Program-made: the position numbers and the translations under genes | Shown here: positions 13,986 through 55,441 of the stretch, piece by piece | Numbering within the stretch: the stretch's first letter is position 1 | Layout: each line of letters opens with the position of its first letter | The notes under the pieces: model-generated | Database searches by the model: none | What the model was told of the DNA's origin: nothing | What the model saw: only the letters and a program-made list of their open reading frames with translations | Source: Eleginops maclovinus | Lineage: Eukaryota; Chordata; Actinopteri; Perciformes; Eleginopidae | Length of the DNA stretch: 64,000 nt | Assembly: GCF_036324505.1 (NCBI RefSeq) | Contig: NC_086363.1 | Coordinates: 4,241,290-4,305,289, forward strand | Reading direction: 5' to 3'

Positions 13986-15160
13986 CAAAGCCAACCGTGG
14001 GAATACTGGACATGAAAGCTTGTGTCTCAACACTAGGATAAGTGAATGAACAGTTCAGATGCAACGATGTCTCCTCGGCATTACCGGCAATTAGCTGCTG
14101 ATAAGTGGGCATGAAAGGCAGCAGACAGTGTGAATGTCACAGAGCTTGGATGCAACATCGACAGAATCAGGATCGAGAGAAAAGTTGTCTCACGCTAACA
14201 AAAGCAAATCCAGGAAGCAGTCGATTACCAGGTTGTTGAAGGGTGATTCGATGTATGCAGTGGTTCTCTTAAAGGGTGTAATGAAAAAATGATATTATCC
14301 GAAATGAAACAGCTTCCCTTTGGTTCCCAAGACAAGTCGTTTCAGTCTTATTCTTCGGGCACATGGAAGGTTTTGCAGTGTGGTGATCAACAGAATCCGT
14401 GTTTCACTCCACCAGTCTCCGGCTTCCTGTCCTTCAGCGAGCATCACCAGGTTGTCTCCTTACGGTCAGCCATTGATCTTCCCCTTTAATTTTATAGGGT
14501 TAGAAGCCTAATTATGTTAACGTGTGTCTTTGTTGTCTGGAACAGCCGCACTGATTGATTTATTCAGTAATTTCCTGTGAAGTGTAATGCTTAAAAACAC
14601 ATTAGTGATTCCTGAGAACTACGGAAAGATGTTAACGTCCACAAACAGTGCTGCAGGAAGGAGCAGTCAAATGGTTTTATGAATGGGCTGTTCGTTAAAT
14701 GCCCAAGTCTGTCATAAAAGCGTTGTCCGACCTACGGCATCAAATTTGTCAGTAAATAACTCATCATTGCTAACATGGGTTCAAATGAGACTACAGAGGT
14801 TGAATCCGAACACTGGTCTTCCTTTACGGTAGTGGCGGGAACATGGTGTAGTTTGTTTAGTGTAACATGAGATTTAACCTTTGCATTTATACATGAAAAA
14901 AATGATGCAATTGGTGAATAGGTTTTTGAAGATTACTCGCTGAAAAAAATGTGCAAGGATAATTTCAGTTAATGTTTTTGCAATAACCAAAAATCCAATT
15001 CAAAATTCCTACTGTAGTTTTGTTGATGGAACAGGTGTGATGCTAACTACGAGACATACAGTAATACTTAGTGTCTGTAGCGCTCTATACAGCAGCTCAA
15101 GAAGATTGAATCGGAGGATGACACATCAGAGCACACACAGTGATTTGCATTTAACGTGGG
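13986..15160. other. Intergenic, no gene recognised
   Basis: Only short ORFs without recognisable content. Confidence 0.5.
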
Positions 15161-15164
15161 CAGC

Positions 15165-15366
15165 TATTGTGCAGCGCCCGGGGAGCAATGGGGAGGGGGG
15201 ATTGGAGGTGTCCGGTGCCTTGCTAAAGGGCACCACAGCAGGGCCTAGTAGGTGAACTGGGACCTCTCCAAGTAGCAGTCCACTTTCCATATTTTCTCAA
15301 GTCTGTTCGGGGACTTGAACCGGCAACCCTACAATTCCAAGCCCCTACTGACTGAGCCACTGCTGG
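15165..15366 (-). mobile_element. tRNA-derived SINE fragment
   Basis: On the minus strand the head reads agcagtggctcagtcagtag (A box) and, 20-30 nt on, ggttgccggttcaagtcc (B box GGTTCAAGTCC), at about 15312-15366. The body includes, on the plus strand, tgccttgctaaagggcacca and gtgaactgggacctctcc, a sequence I recognise as a common teleost SINE body. It is not a functional tRNA: no cloverleaf closes. Confidence 0.7.
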
Positions 15367-15407
15367 ACAAACTTACCTAGAGAACGTTAATAGTGCTGTC
15401 GATCATA

Positions 15408-15495
15408 TTAAAGGGTCCCTATTATGCTTTTTGGGGTTTCCCTTTCCTGCAATGTGTTCTTACAGGCTTTTGTGCACGTAAATGGTCTCTGCATT
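15408..15495 (+). mobile_element. Short non-autonomous element, copy D (5' end only)
   Basis: attaaagggtccctattatg, then ctttttggggtttccctttc and gtgcacgtaaatggtctctg. This is the cleanest copy of the element's 5' terminus, matching the reverse of copies A, C and E. Confidence 0.7.
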
Positions 15496-18400
15496 GATTT
15501 ATTACCTGACAGACAAACACCAGTAAGGAGAGACAACTGTTACCAGCAGATCAGTAAATACTTGTGATTTGACTTTACAGAAGGCATGAATGATGGTGGT
15601 TTTGAAACTGTACAGGAACATTACTGTGTAGGGCAACTGACCCCATATGGCCCTATGTATAACCAAGATGTTAATTAGGAACAAATTAGGGTTAAAAGTA
15701 AAGGTAAGGACTCTAATGGAGTGACTAAAGGAAAATAAAGTATTTGACACCTGCTTCAAAAACAACTGGACCAACGTTTGGACACTATCACAGTGACATT
15801 GCTGAACATCAGCTGGTTTGAAAGTCAACTTTGAGTGCAGGTTGTGTTTGAAAACGCACCTCAGTCTAAATCTTAAACCCCAGTAAACACACACTCTTCA
15901 TCCAGGGCTGGGAATATCGTGATCATCCGGTGGAATTTTCTCCCTTTGATGTTTCTCCAAGGGTGACTATTTATACAGCCACCACTTGTTGTCTGGAAAG
16001 TGCGAGCCTCTGCTGCACCGTCGATCCCCACTGTACACAAGCACATAAACACGGCCCGGACTCACAACGCTGCCCTCCTTATCAACAGGAACCCAAAGTT
16101 CCTCCAGTGGAAATGTCTTTGTTCCCCCCGGGCTGCCACACAATGAAAGCGACTCTCTGGAGTCGGCTGAAGGCACTGCAAGCAAAGGCCTTCGCTCATT
16201 CCTCACATAGCACAGTGAAGGCGCTGACCTTGGAGAGAAGCTATTAAAATTGTTCTGCGCTGAACACACATGTATGTACAGTCACCTTGGCACACAAAAA
16301 CACACTCGTACATGCGGAAAAACATGATTCTGGAACAGCTTCTGGCTGAGAAGACAAAGGGCGGTGGGTAGAAACAAAATGACTGCACTGAAAACCAGAG
16401 GAACGTTTTCTATTTGTGCGTCTATCCAACAATCCTTCTGTATCCTGCTGTCCACCATATCAAATCACACCCATCTATCGACCCTTAATCTACAGTTCCT
16501 TATCATATTGTATTGTAGGGCTGCAACCGGTGGTTATTTGTGTATTTGATTCATCTGCAGCCTTTAACTCAAATAACCGCTAAGTCTAACTCCCAAATAC
16601 ATCCCTCAGATTGAGCAGTTTAACTTTGGAAGTATTGCTGACTTTTTCTTAAGAGAATCTGTACCAAACAAGGTTGTATTAGGTCAGTAGAAGACTTTGT
16701 GTCATGTTCACATATTTTGCCTTTACCAAATATTGCACTTACAGCAACACGATCTTGATCTAGTCCATATAACTTGAGTTAATTCTGCAGCCCTACATAC
16801 ACCCTACATAATATTGCAACTGTTCTTTCTTTATGCAACCTCAGTTCCCTCTGCAGTATGACTAAACATTTGTTCTTTACAACCTTCTGCTAGGTACAAG
16901 GTGGCTTCTCTGCAGGACAGACTCATCGACTCCTGCTGAGGATGATGTATTACCTCCTACATATCGTATCCTACACACCTACACACAAACACAAGGTTCT
17001 CCCTTTAATGACTCGCCTCACGGCAGCAGTCAGTCAGAGCTCGGCAGAAGATGAAATCCTGTTACAGCTGGCTTCTCATGATGCCTTTAACTGCATTACA
17101 CTCCCCTCTCAGGTCTAGATCCAATTTCCCTATCAAAAGAGGTATACAGCCACGCTGTAACAAGGCCTTTAATGTCGTAAAACTAAGCATTTTCTTCTCC
17201 TAGTATCTCCAGTGGCTGGGCTCTCTGTGTAGATGAGAACAGGAACTCAGTGAGACAGACCGGGGAGGGGAGGGGGTGGCAGTGGGTGAGTGGATAAGTC
17301 ACCTGACTGGTGGATGTTTGTGCGTGTTGTCTACCCAGTAATAGAAAAATGTGGAAATACCCTGTTGAGTTTAAATTTGTCAGTCCTTACCTGTCCAATT
17401 AGCTTGATTAGGACTTGGAGTTGGTTTATAGGTTATAATTAGGATGTGAATTATAAATAAATTGCATTAAGAGTAAAGGTTAGGAATGTAATAAAGGGGT
17501 AAAAGTGGAAAACGCCTTTAGCCAAACTTGCTAATGGCTGGCGGGTTGTTGTTTTATACGTAGCTGACATTTCAAGCTATAATGATAAGTTAGGTAAAAT
17601 GGTAAAAAGTATAAATGTAAACAAAAACACCTTTCCAACCTAAAGAACAGCTGTTTGTTCCTGTTTAGCACTATACATTAAAAAAAATGTTAGTTTTGGA
17701 CTGACAAGAATTTGAATATATCACTTTTTTTTTGATGAAATGTATTTCACTACTGTCCTATTAGTTGGTTGATAAAACAAAGTTTACAATCAAGCTGTTT
17801 TAACAAAATAAAGCCAGATTTTTGGGTAATTTTTTATTATAAAGGCACATTTTCTTGCTCAATTGATTGTTTTTTGATGCACTTTAACGATCAGCAGCTT
17901 GGCTTTTGGACAAGCGTTAAGATTTCTGAACTATATTTGAGTTGCTCCAGTATTTAAGTGAACTTCTTGTATTATTACTAGAGTATGTAAAAGATCCCTT
18001 AAGGAAACCCAGCTTTATGTCCATTATTGACACAAATGTGAGTCAGCAGATGGTTATTTAGCTGGGTTTCACTCCCTTTCTAATCAAAGCATATTTCACT
18101 CTATACTCACTATATCAGCTTTACTGATCTTTAATGGGAAGGTGGGTCCACAGCAGGTCACATTTCCCCTCCCCCCTCCCGTGGACAGCAGCAGAGAAAC
18201 CGTCTGTCTGTCAGGGAGGCTCCGACAGCATCGGCCACATGTTCGTCTGCAGGATAAAAGGTCTTCCTTATTAAGTCAGCTGTCTCATCGGGCACTTTGC
18301 CAAGCGACACATCCCTCTGCTTGCTTTTCCCAGCTGTGCCCTTATCGCCCCATTGCCCACACTGAGACCTAGCTTGACCTCACACAACCTCCATTTAGGG

Positions 18401-18515
18401 ATTTTCTCCGCAATCCCGATTAACACAAATACTCCAAATCTAGACTAATACATTTCAGAAAAAAAGGTTATTGAGCTTCTCTTGCTACATATGAAGGCAA
18501 GTAAGCATGAACTAA
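15496..18515. other. Intergenic, no gene recognised
   Basis: Scattered short ORFs only, for example 15930-16247 plus and 15502-15894 minus, without domains or neighbours that would support them. Confidence 0.5.
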
Positions 18516-19029
18516 ACTGCCTGGCCAAAGAAAAAGGTCACACACTGTAATATTCGTTGGACCGCCTTTAGCTTTGATTCAACACGCATTCACTGTGGCA
18601 TCGTTTCCACGAGCTTCCCCAGCGTCACAACATTTATCTCTGTCTTGCATTAAAACATTTTTGATCTTGTATTGACGACGGGAGATTCGGACCACTGCGC
18701 AAAGTCTTCTCCAGCACATCCCAAAGATTCTCAATCTGGACTCTGTGGGGGCCAATCCATGTGTGGAAATGATGTCTCATGCTCCCTGAACAACTCATTC
18801 ACAATTTGAGCCTGATGGATCCTGGCATTGTCCTCTTAGAACATGCCCGTGCCATCAGGGAAGAAAGAAACCCATTGATGGAATAACCTGGTCCTTCAGT
18901 ATATTCAGGGAGTCAGCTGACCTCATTCTTTGGGCACGTTGCTGAACCAAGACCAGACCACCTGCAGCAACCCCAGATCACAGCACTGCCCCCACAGGCT
19001 GGTGACCTTTTTTTTGGCTGGGCAGTGTA
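18516..19029 (-). mobile_element. Tc1/mariner DNA transposon, internally deleted remnant
   Basis: The ends form imperfect terminal inverted repeats: actgcctggccaaagaaaaa plus ggtcacac at the left, and ggtgacctttttttt plus ggctgggcagt at the right. The interior matches the fish Tc1-like element whose transposase is read on the minus strand. ttggaccgcctttagctttg, ctccagcacatcccaaagat and ctcatgctccctgaac are recognisable landmarks. The DDE-type transposase C-terminal region is present only as frame-broken fragments. Length is about 514 nt against roughly 1.3-1.6 kb for an intact element, so it cannot encode an active enzyme. Confidence 0.88.
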
Positions 19030-19659
19030 GTTGCAACTACATGTAACTTGAATCCATAATTCCAATGCAATCACTTAAGTGGGATTCCCCGTGTAACTTT
19101 CAATTATCATTTCATTTTGGCTCTGTAATTGTATTGATTGGGCTCAGATGGAGTTGACCCCTGATCAGATATCTAAGGTCGCCTCTGTCAAGTGTCAAGT
19201 TGAGAGAATCGAATTCAGTATTGAATGGGTTTCTGATTAATTGATTGTTCCTTCTGGAGAGTGTCACTTTCATCCCTTTCCATCAAACACAGAGAGGAGG
19301 AACATTTGACATTCATCACAGAAGGTGACCTCTTTCTATTTTGGAGGCTTTTCAGTTCAGAAGAGGTTAAATGATTAAATATTAATAGTGTCAGCATATT
19401 CAATTCTGACTGTGTCTTATATTGTGTAAAATACAAGTGTATATCATTTCTATTTGAGCCTTATTCATGATAAAAATGTGATGATTGCAAAAAAAGTCAG
19501 TTTCTTTTTCGCCAATATGATGAATAAAGAGTCTTTAGAGATGATTATAGAGCCCATTTCCATATGATTGGTCATGGACATTTAAAAAAAACTATGAAAA
19601 GTGCCTGTGATCATTTATTAAAGTCCACATGTTGTCATATGTCTTGTTTTGTCCACAGT

Positions 19660-20012
19660 CTTTGAGTGTGCAGACAGATCAGGATGGGACTTTTTTTTAG
19701 GCTAAGCTACATTAGCATTGGCTTCATAAGCAAAGCGCTGCCGCCTGAAATCATTGCTTTTTGTAGTTCATTGATTAAATAATAGCTAACGTCTCGAGCT
19801 TGGATGAAGCCAACTGTCTATAACTTTAATTACATGTCTGTGAATGTATTTTGCATGCATAATGCAGATGTGTATGTTCCTCTTGTCAGATGGCTACTCT
19901 AAGTCTTTATGACCTTGTGTTGAATCACAATTTTACGGAGGATGAATCAATGACAGCAGCTGTGTTGTGAGACCGGATGCATTGACTCACAGAACAAGCA
20001 CTTACTGTAGAA
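19660..20012 (+). repeat. Unclassified interspersed repeat, copy 2
   Basis: Inverted partner of 13695-13985 (blocks listed there). It carries one extra segment at about 19700-19765 (ttagcattggcttcataagc) that copy 1 lacks. Confidence 0.65.
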
Positions 20013-23000
20013 AACCATAAGACATTCATCTAGTAGTTCACCCAGCAAAATGAACGATCATTGAAATAATCGTTAGTCGAAACCCTGCTTTCAGTCCTGA
20101 CCGTGCCTGTGCTTGTTGACTGAAAATTAAAAAGGCTGTACGACTGTGTAAAGGGAATGCAGGAAGTATAAGATATAAGATATCCTTTTGTAAAGCATCA
20201 AGCCCATACACGCTGCATTTAACCAAATCAAATAAGAAACTCAATGACTGCTCTAAACCATTTAAGTCGGAAGAAAGGGTACAATACATGTCCCTGAAAA
20301 GATTGAGAGGTGGTTCAGAGGTACGTGTTTAATTCGCTTAATCACTTTCTGCCCAAAGTTTTTGTTCAAACACATAGGCTCGACTATTGACGTGGCTCAA
20401 GGCAACATATTTCTTTGACATGCCCAGGCTCACCAAAGAATGTGTGATATTACATTCATTATTTCCTTACTCAATGTGGACAAAGTGAGTCGATGCTGAG
20501 TCACACAGGAGTGGTGCCAACATTAAAATATTAGCTAAAAGGTATAAATGTACAGTAGACTGTTCCTCCTCTCTTTCAAACATATGTGTTCTCTTTTATT
20601 ATCAAAACTTAACCTCTCTTTTTACTTGCACTACATTTTATAAAGTTTTGATTGGTTTGTAGATGGTTTTGACTGTATAAAAAGGTTTTATTCCTTGAGT
20701 TAGAAAAGTGGAGGTTTTAGGTTCATTTTTGACCCTGGAAACATCAATTGATCAACTCAAGGTCCATTTAGACCTTTGATCATATTACCTGGTCTTAATG
20801 GGGCAGATAAATCTTAGATTATAAGCCAAAAATGATGAAGCGTTCGGAATGTGATCAGGAAAAACATTACAAATTTAACATATACCGTTTTATGACAATT
20901 TCAATCGGCGGATGATCGTGCTTTATGACTGAAACAGATATTCTGAATATGGCAGACTTGTGGTGAGATACCTTTCACAGTAAGCATTGAAACTTTGATC
21001 AAAATTTGTTTTCAAACAGTCAACTTGGGATGTGCATTTTTCCAGTTTCTACCATTTTATTCCTATAATTGAAAAAATAACTTGCATATCAGTTCAATAA
21101 GGGTCTAATCTAAATGGCATTCCTCCTCAGCAATAGGGGAAACGTTAACATGCTGAAACACATAGATAAAATCACTGTTACCACTGTGGCAACCTGCCAT
21201 GCTCTCAGCTCTACTGCCTCACCGTCCACCTACACACACACACACACGCACGCACACACAATTAATAGTTCACCCTAAAGCTATTAAAAGGGAATTTCAG
21301 TGTTGCAACATTGTGGTTTATTCCATGGAAATTAAATAGCATTTTCTGATATCGTACCCAACATACAGGTATCTGGGAGAGTGGGAGGTGATGGTATGAA
21401 GATGGAAAGAGATACCAAAACATCCAATAAATAAAAAGGTTTATGTCCATGCCAAGGACGTGAGTTGATACTGGTTGGGTATATGATGAACCAAGGCACA
21501 GGACCTCCACAGGTGAGATGTTATCAGTCAGCTAAATATAATGTTGACATAAACATTTGACTTTGACATGGATTATTACGTAGATAGGAGGTGTGCAAGA
21601 CAGGATGACGTCCATAAAGTCACAGATGAAGGCCAAAGTCCACTTTACTGTCAAAGTTTCCACATGTGTTATACATACAGAACATTGAAATACCGTCTCT
21701 GGCAGTCCCACAGTGCAAATATAAAAGAACACATAACATAAAAAGATAAGAGCCTAGAAAAAAAGGGGGGGTAAAAAGGGGTATACAAAAAAACTAAGTA
21801 AAGTAGCAGTGTACATGGGTTAAAAGTATACTGCAGAACAATTATGCAATATTTCTGATGGAGCTTTAAAATAAAACATACAGTATAAGATACCTGGTTT
21901 ACAATGTGCCAATGGGGACCATTCCCCAAAACAAGATTGACATCTAGGGCGAAAATAAAGTACTGCATTTAATCACAATTGTACTTTATTTATGCAACTC
22001 CATTTTATCCTACACAAATACATATTTAAAGAAAATACTTTTCACACTCTTTATATTTTTTCAGTTACTAGTAACTTTGCAGATTCACATGATAATTAAA
22101 AACAGGTATATTAAAGGGTAAGCTACTCAGCAGAAGGCTAGCAGCACCTTTACCAGTTGCAATTGCGCATTAAAGGATCCATACTATTATTAGCATGCAT
22201 AAGGAGTACTTAGACTTCAAAATCCTTAAGGGTATAGTGTGGTGCCAATTATTAAAAATAATTTGAATGCACTTCTTTTGTTGAAACAGTATTGTTATGG
22301 TGTGGAATAGCCTCAAAGCAAATGTTAAATGTGTTCTTTTCGATCTGCAACACTCAAACCTGCCAGACCAACGCCAAAAGCTAAATAAACTCATCAACTT
22401 CAAGAGAATAATTCCCAAGCAATAAACCTAATAATGTCCACAAGCAACGAAAGTAATGCCAGGAGAGACAAGCGGGACAAACAGAGAACAACTTTACACT
22501 CAGCAGTGTTGGCTGTCATCAAATATTACCAAGCCCATAAACAAGATTCAACAGAGCCTAAACATTGACAAACAATAGCATGTTAGCACAAGCAGCATAC
22601 TTACAGTAGGTGGGATGAAGCTGTTATCTTCGACGTTATGAATCGTTTTAGGGAAGTCTTGACATCACGAAGAGAGACAAAATAAGTACAACAAACTCGC
22701 TAGTAGTGAGTGGAGTCTGTCCTCCTCATAGCAGCATTTAGGCTACAGACTGCTAGCAGGCTAATTTGACTTTATCCTGCTAGCATTAAAAGCGAGTTTA
22801 CATTCTTATTACAGCTACGTTTGCAGACAAGCAGCAGGGCATTGCATATCTGAAAACAGGGCAGCTTAATTGGACTGTCATACAGTAAAGGGTGCACTTG
22901 ATTAATGTCATAGCCACAGGAGTTTGTCACATGCAGGGGGTGGAAGAACGCCTCAGGAATTACCAGTAAAAGTCCTTCAACATGTTACTGAAATGCTTAT

Positions 23001-24185
23001 CAAACGCCCTGTGCAGAATGGCCAATTTCAGTATAGTATTTTATATCACCCCACTGTCATTTTTGATGCCGTCAGTTAATCAATAAATGTTGCAGCTGCT
23101 AGATCTGGAGCTCATTTGTATTTACTGTATACTTATCAGTTTCTTAAGTGCATTAAAACAATGCATTACAGTGTGTTGCTGTTGATTTATCTTCTGAATT
23201 CTTATTACTGCAAAGTAACTATGCTGTGGATCAGTTAAAATGTAATATTTTCTCAGTTTTTTGGCATTTATAACTGCCTGAAAACAGGGAGGACATCTGT
23301 ATGGCTTTTTGAACGCTGCACATTCAGTAGCTTTTAATTGTGATGTACTGTACAAACTGTTACCAGCTTAAGAGTAGCTCCTGAGGGTGTTTTACACTCC
23401 CTGGTGTCACTCATGCTGGGAGAAGTGCAAATTGACCTTGCATATCACTGTACGGGGTGTTGGGTTCCATTGTACACTGTCACTTGAGCATGTACAAACA
23501 GACATGCATGGAATATGCAGAGGGAAACATGGCAAGGAAAACTACATGATGAAATCTCAGGAAAGGACAGGGTCATACACATCGACTTTCCATCTTGCAG
23601 TTCACGTAAACATAAGCTATGTGTGTGTATCATATAAATATTCAGGATAAGTTCATGATTCTTGTCCTCTACTGGTTGCTTAAGGCCAGATTCTCATCAG
23701 CCGATATGACCAGTATGGCTGATGCCACTGCGTGAGTATGTGTGTGCATGAGTGTGTTTGTGTGAAGAAATGCCATCATTGTTGCTGAGGTAGGAAAGTA
23801 GATGCACATTCACAGTTTGTCTAGCCTCGTCTTACCTTTCACTTGTCATTCTGCCCTGCACAAAATCCAGCATGTGAGGTTTGAATGACTTCCATAGCAG
23901 GATTCTGCCGCTGTTACAGCAGGGAGACAGAAAAGTCCAGTCAATTAAGGAAATTATTAGCATTTTTAACATCAATATTATAATGTATTTTTCAGTTTGC
24001 TTTCACTTAAACCATGGTTCACTAACACAGTGTTTTTGACTCAACTTTAAGGGTTCACACCTTTATTATTTACAGTATAGGGGGCTTATTTTCCTAGCCC
24101 CTGTATATCAATTCAAATTAAAAGTAAAATGTTATCAGTTTTACCCAGTAAAATCATTGAAGTAACCTCTTAACACATTTGTTTC

Positions 24186-24188
<3 letters not shown>
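20013..24188. other. Intergenic, no gene recognised
   Basis: AT-rich DNA with short ORFs on both strands; none shows a domain. A short interrupted CA tract lies at about 21232-21260. Confidence 0.5.

Positions 24189-24221
<33 letters not shown>
24189..24221. repeat. (CA)n microsatellite
   Basis: 33 nt of CA, the first of three arrays within 800 nt. Confidence 0.97.
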
Positions 24222-24222
<1 letters not shown>

Positions 24223-24370
24223 CAGTTGTCCCTGAAAAGCTGCTACAACATTGCAAGGCTCCCAGTTGCACTCTCTCCCCCCTCTACCGAAGTGTAGCTC
24301 CCCCGCCTCCTGGTGCAGAGGGTACATGTGAGGGTTACTGCAGTGGCAAGACAGATTTGCAGTGCCAGCC

Positions 24371-24498
<128 letters not shown>

Positions 24499-24804
24499 CA
24501 GTACACTGTGGCTTGTTTCCCTCTGTCAACCCACTGTGCCAGCTGCAGCCCGCTGCCCACCAGCACGCGCCAGCCCGATGCCCCATAAGGGCCATGTTTG
24601 GTTTGTAACTGTGTGTTTGTGCGAGTGTGTGTGTGTGTGCATGTGTTTGTGTTTAAAGGGACAGAGGGCTTAGCCTAAAATCCTGTCACCCAGCTGCTTT
24701 CACTGTCAGATGGTCCCAAAGACCCACATCAACAGATGTACAGAGCAGAGAGCACACAGAAAATCTCACAGTAAGTCAGCACACTGCAGTCTGCACTGTG
24801 TGTG

Positions 24805-28690
<3,886 letters not shown>

Positions 28691-29948
28691 TTTATTTTTA
28701 TGGTAAGTGTCTAATGTTGAAAAGCCTCACTGATTTGCCATAACTAAAAAAAGACATAGCAACAACTGCTGATGTGGCTGCAAAATAAAGCGTCCTCATT
28801 GCTGACCATCTCTAAACCCTTCAGAAAGTCCTTCATAGGTGGTACCTCACTGTAAAGGTTCTTAACTGTGGGACTCTGGATATGAAGTGTTATAAAACGT
28901 GCCTATTTTGACTGGCATAAATAAAAGGAATGGCGTTGTAAAAAAAATAAAAATAATATTTATCATAATAATTATAACAATAATAATAATAATAAAAATG
29001 TGTGACTTGTCTTTAAGTTACTTATTTCAAATATACACAGCGACTCCTTTAGTATTTACACATATATACAGAGTATTCATTTCTGTTTTGATCAAATACC
29101 TTGAATGGCGTTGCTGTGAAATTGAACTCTCTAGATGTACACTTATATCCCTTTGAGATTTGAGAACAAGGAGGTCAAACTTGGCAGCGCGACTCAGAGC
29201 CTCGACACGGCGGCTCTTGGAAAGGCACTTGCTACCAACTCAAATACTGCAAAAAATCCTCAAACAGAGCTTTCAGCCAAGACAACTGAGAGACAGGAGA
29301 ACAAAAATGGAAGGCCACATAGTAGGCACTGGGGTTTCCGTCCCCTCTCCCCTCCAGGCCAAGTGTTTTGGTAAGGCTGGCGCATGACGGCCACAGGTGG
29401 ATCGGTGGGCAAAGCAGGGAAGAGACAGAGCAAAAGGAGGGTTTCCTCTGTTACTGTGGCTGCAACAGTCCGTTTCCCTCTAAAACTTTGCTTTACTGTC
29501 CCTTTAAAGAGTATCTGCCCTACCACAGACACCGAACAGGAGCCCGCTGACAATTTAACAAAATCATAATCATCTGTAAACAAAAAAAAGTCTTTATACA
29601 GGTTTGTTTTTTTCTCCTTTCCGATGATTCATCGTTTCTTAAATGGAATAACTCCATAAACAAAAAATGCAGAGAGCTTCTTTTGCCTCCTGAAAACATT
29701 GTTACATTTTAGCTCCTTCTGTACATAACTAAAGAAAAATAAGTGAACAGAAGCAAATTAGGATGTTCACTGTGCTCTAGCCAACTGAAAAAACTCCTTT
29801 CAGGTAACAGTGACAAAACCATGAAAACAAAGCAAAGAAAGACTTATAAACACAAAGCCTTTTTTTTCAAAAAGTAGTCAGAAAATAAGAAAGTCGCTGC
29901 CTTCCAGCTGCTCTCGCTTCCAAAGCGCGAGTCCTTTGTTTAAAGTTC
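28691..29948 (-). other. jag2: Probable jag2 3' UTR with candidate poly(A) signal
   Basis: Downstream of the TAA there is no splice-linked coding. The first clear AATAAA on the minus strand (TTTATT at 28691-28696) would give a 3' UTR of about 1.25 kb. Further candidates lie at 27942 and 27691. The stretch 28941-28997 is an A/T-rich ATA/TAA simple repeat. The UTR end is inference; no transcript evidence is available here. Confidence 0.35.
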
Positions 29949-53958
<24,010 letters not shown>

Positions 53959-55102
53959 CTGGAGAGGAAGGAAGAAAGAAGTGAGTCAGGTGAACATCTG
54001 GACAAAATGCATATGGCGTTTCTTCATATCCCCAACACATAGTGCACGAGTTTGATCATTTGTGTGCAGGTAAGCCTAAGTGAGCGATCAGACTGATGTC
54101 CATTGGAGTTTCAATGCCTCAAGCTGCACCTAGAGTGTATTATCAAATGTTCTCTAAGTTAAGTCTCCTTTTCTTTCAATGAGCTTTAGAATTAGTCAAA
54201 GCCTACTTAAAGTCTGACAGTATAGACTTCTTAAACAGGATAATGCTAGTTTTTGTTCTCGTATTTTCTGTAAATTCTAGAATAACCCCAGAGAAATGGC
54301 ATCAAATACTTGCCAATATCTACATTAATGATCTCTTATGACTACACAATACCTCCTTTACTCTTCACAGTTAAAAAAGGGACCCTTAAAGAACAGCATT
54401 TTATATTTTGTTCCCAATTGTACTAAGAAGCAAACATGAATAATGATCACAATGTGTCTCTAATATGGAGAGGATAATGAGGATGATCTTTACCGAGACA
54501 GTCATACAACTCTTCTACAAGCATCAGCTCACACACACACAAACACGATGCATAATCGATTTCACTGCTACTACAGAGTCTCGTATGAAACTTGGCCCCG
54601 TTACTCGGAGGTGCGCTTGAGTTACACCGTCAATGAAACCCAATGATACAAAGATAAGGGAGCAACATACGGTAAGTACAACTGTGGGAAGAAGCTAAGA
54701 GAAGCTGCAGGACTGGGATGCGAGGAGGACATTAGGGAACTGCCAGCAAACTTTCCTCTAGGTCTAACTGTAATGTAGTTTTGTGAAGCTGCAGAAATCC
54801 TGGACACAAATGCTATTAGATGTGTCATTGAGTTCAACTGAGTAGAAGGCCGCAGACACACGATGATAATCGCGGTGAAGGTGCACGTTTAATAATAGGA
54901 GTTTTATTCAAATCAGACATTTTACACACTCTGCAAAAACAAATGGTAGCAAACAGTTAGACGAGACAACTGACGTCACTCTGCATGAATAGCTTAGCTT
55001 AGCATGGAGCCAAAAATTGGAGAGAAACCGCCGGCTAGCTTTCCAATTCCATTTAAACTCTAATATATAAAGTGTACTGGTCATTTCGTCTGATTATATT
55101 CG

Positions 55103-55287
55103 GTTTTGGGTTAGTATCGTACATCTAATTGTATTTTTATATAAGCAATTAAAAGGTTTCTACCACACCCTAACACATACTTCATATTTAAATATCAATC
55201 ACATGAAAGAAATATGAAGTATGTGGTAGAAACCTTTTAATTGCTTGTATAAAAATACAATTAGATGTAAGATACTAACCCAAAAAT
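55103..55287. repeat. Long imperfect hairpin 1 in jag2 intron 2
   Basis: Left arm 55103-55189, right arm 55210-55287. Near-perfect blocks include aagcaattaaaaggtttcta against tagaaaccttttaattgctt, and acatacttcatattt against aaatatgaagtatgt. The left arm carries one 9-nt insertion (ccctaacac). The loop contains ttaaatatcaatcacatg. Confidence 0.9.
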
Positions 55288-55296
55288 AATCATCAA

Positions 55297-55441
55297 TCTT
55301 CAGCTTTTGTTCGGATGAAATGATTCTAATATAACATGTTTTAATGTATGCGTTTGCTCCACTTAAATATCAATCACATGGACAAACGCGTACATTAAAA
55401 CATGTTATGTTAGAATCATTTCATCCGAACAAAAGCTGAAG
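55297..55441. repeat. Long imperfect hairpin 2 in jag2 intron 2
   Basis: Left arm 55297-55360, right arm 55379-55441. cttcagcttttgttcggatg pairs with catccgaacaaaagctgaag, and taacatgttttaatgta pairs with tacattaaaacatgtta. The loop again contains ttaaatatcaatcacatg (55363-55380), identical to that of hairpin 1. Confidence 0.9.

Noticed and set aside
15312..15366. Possible tRNA gene on the minus strand
   Set aside because: A and B boxes are present but stems do not pair as a cloverleaf, and the following sequence is a SINE body.
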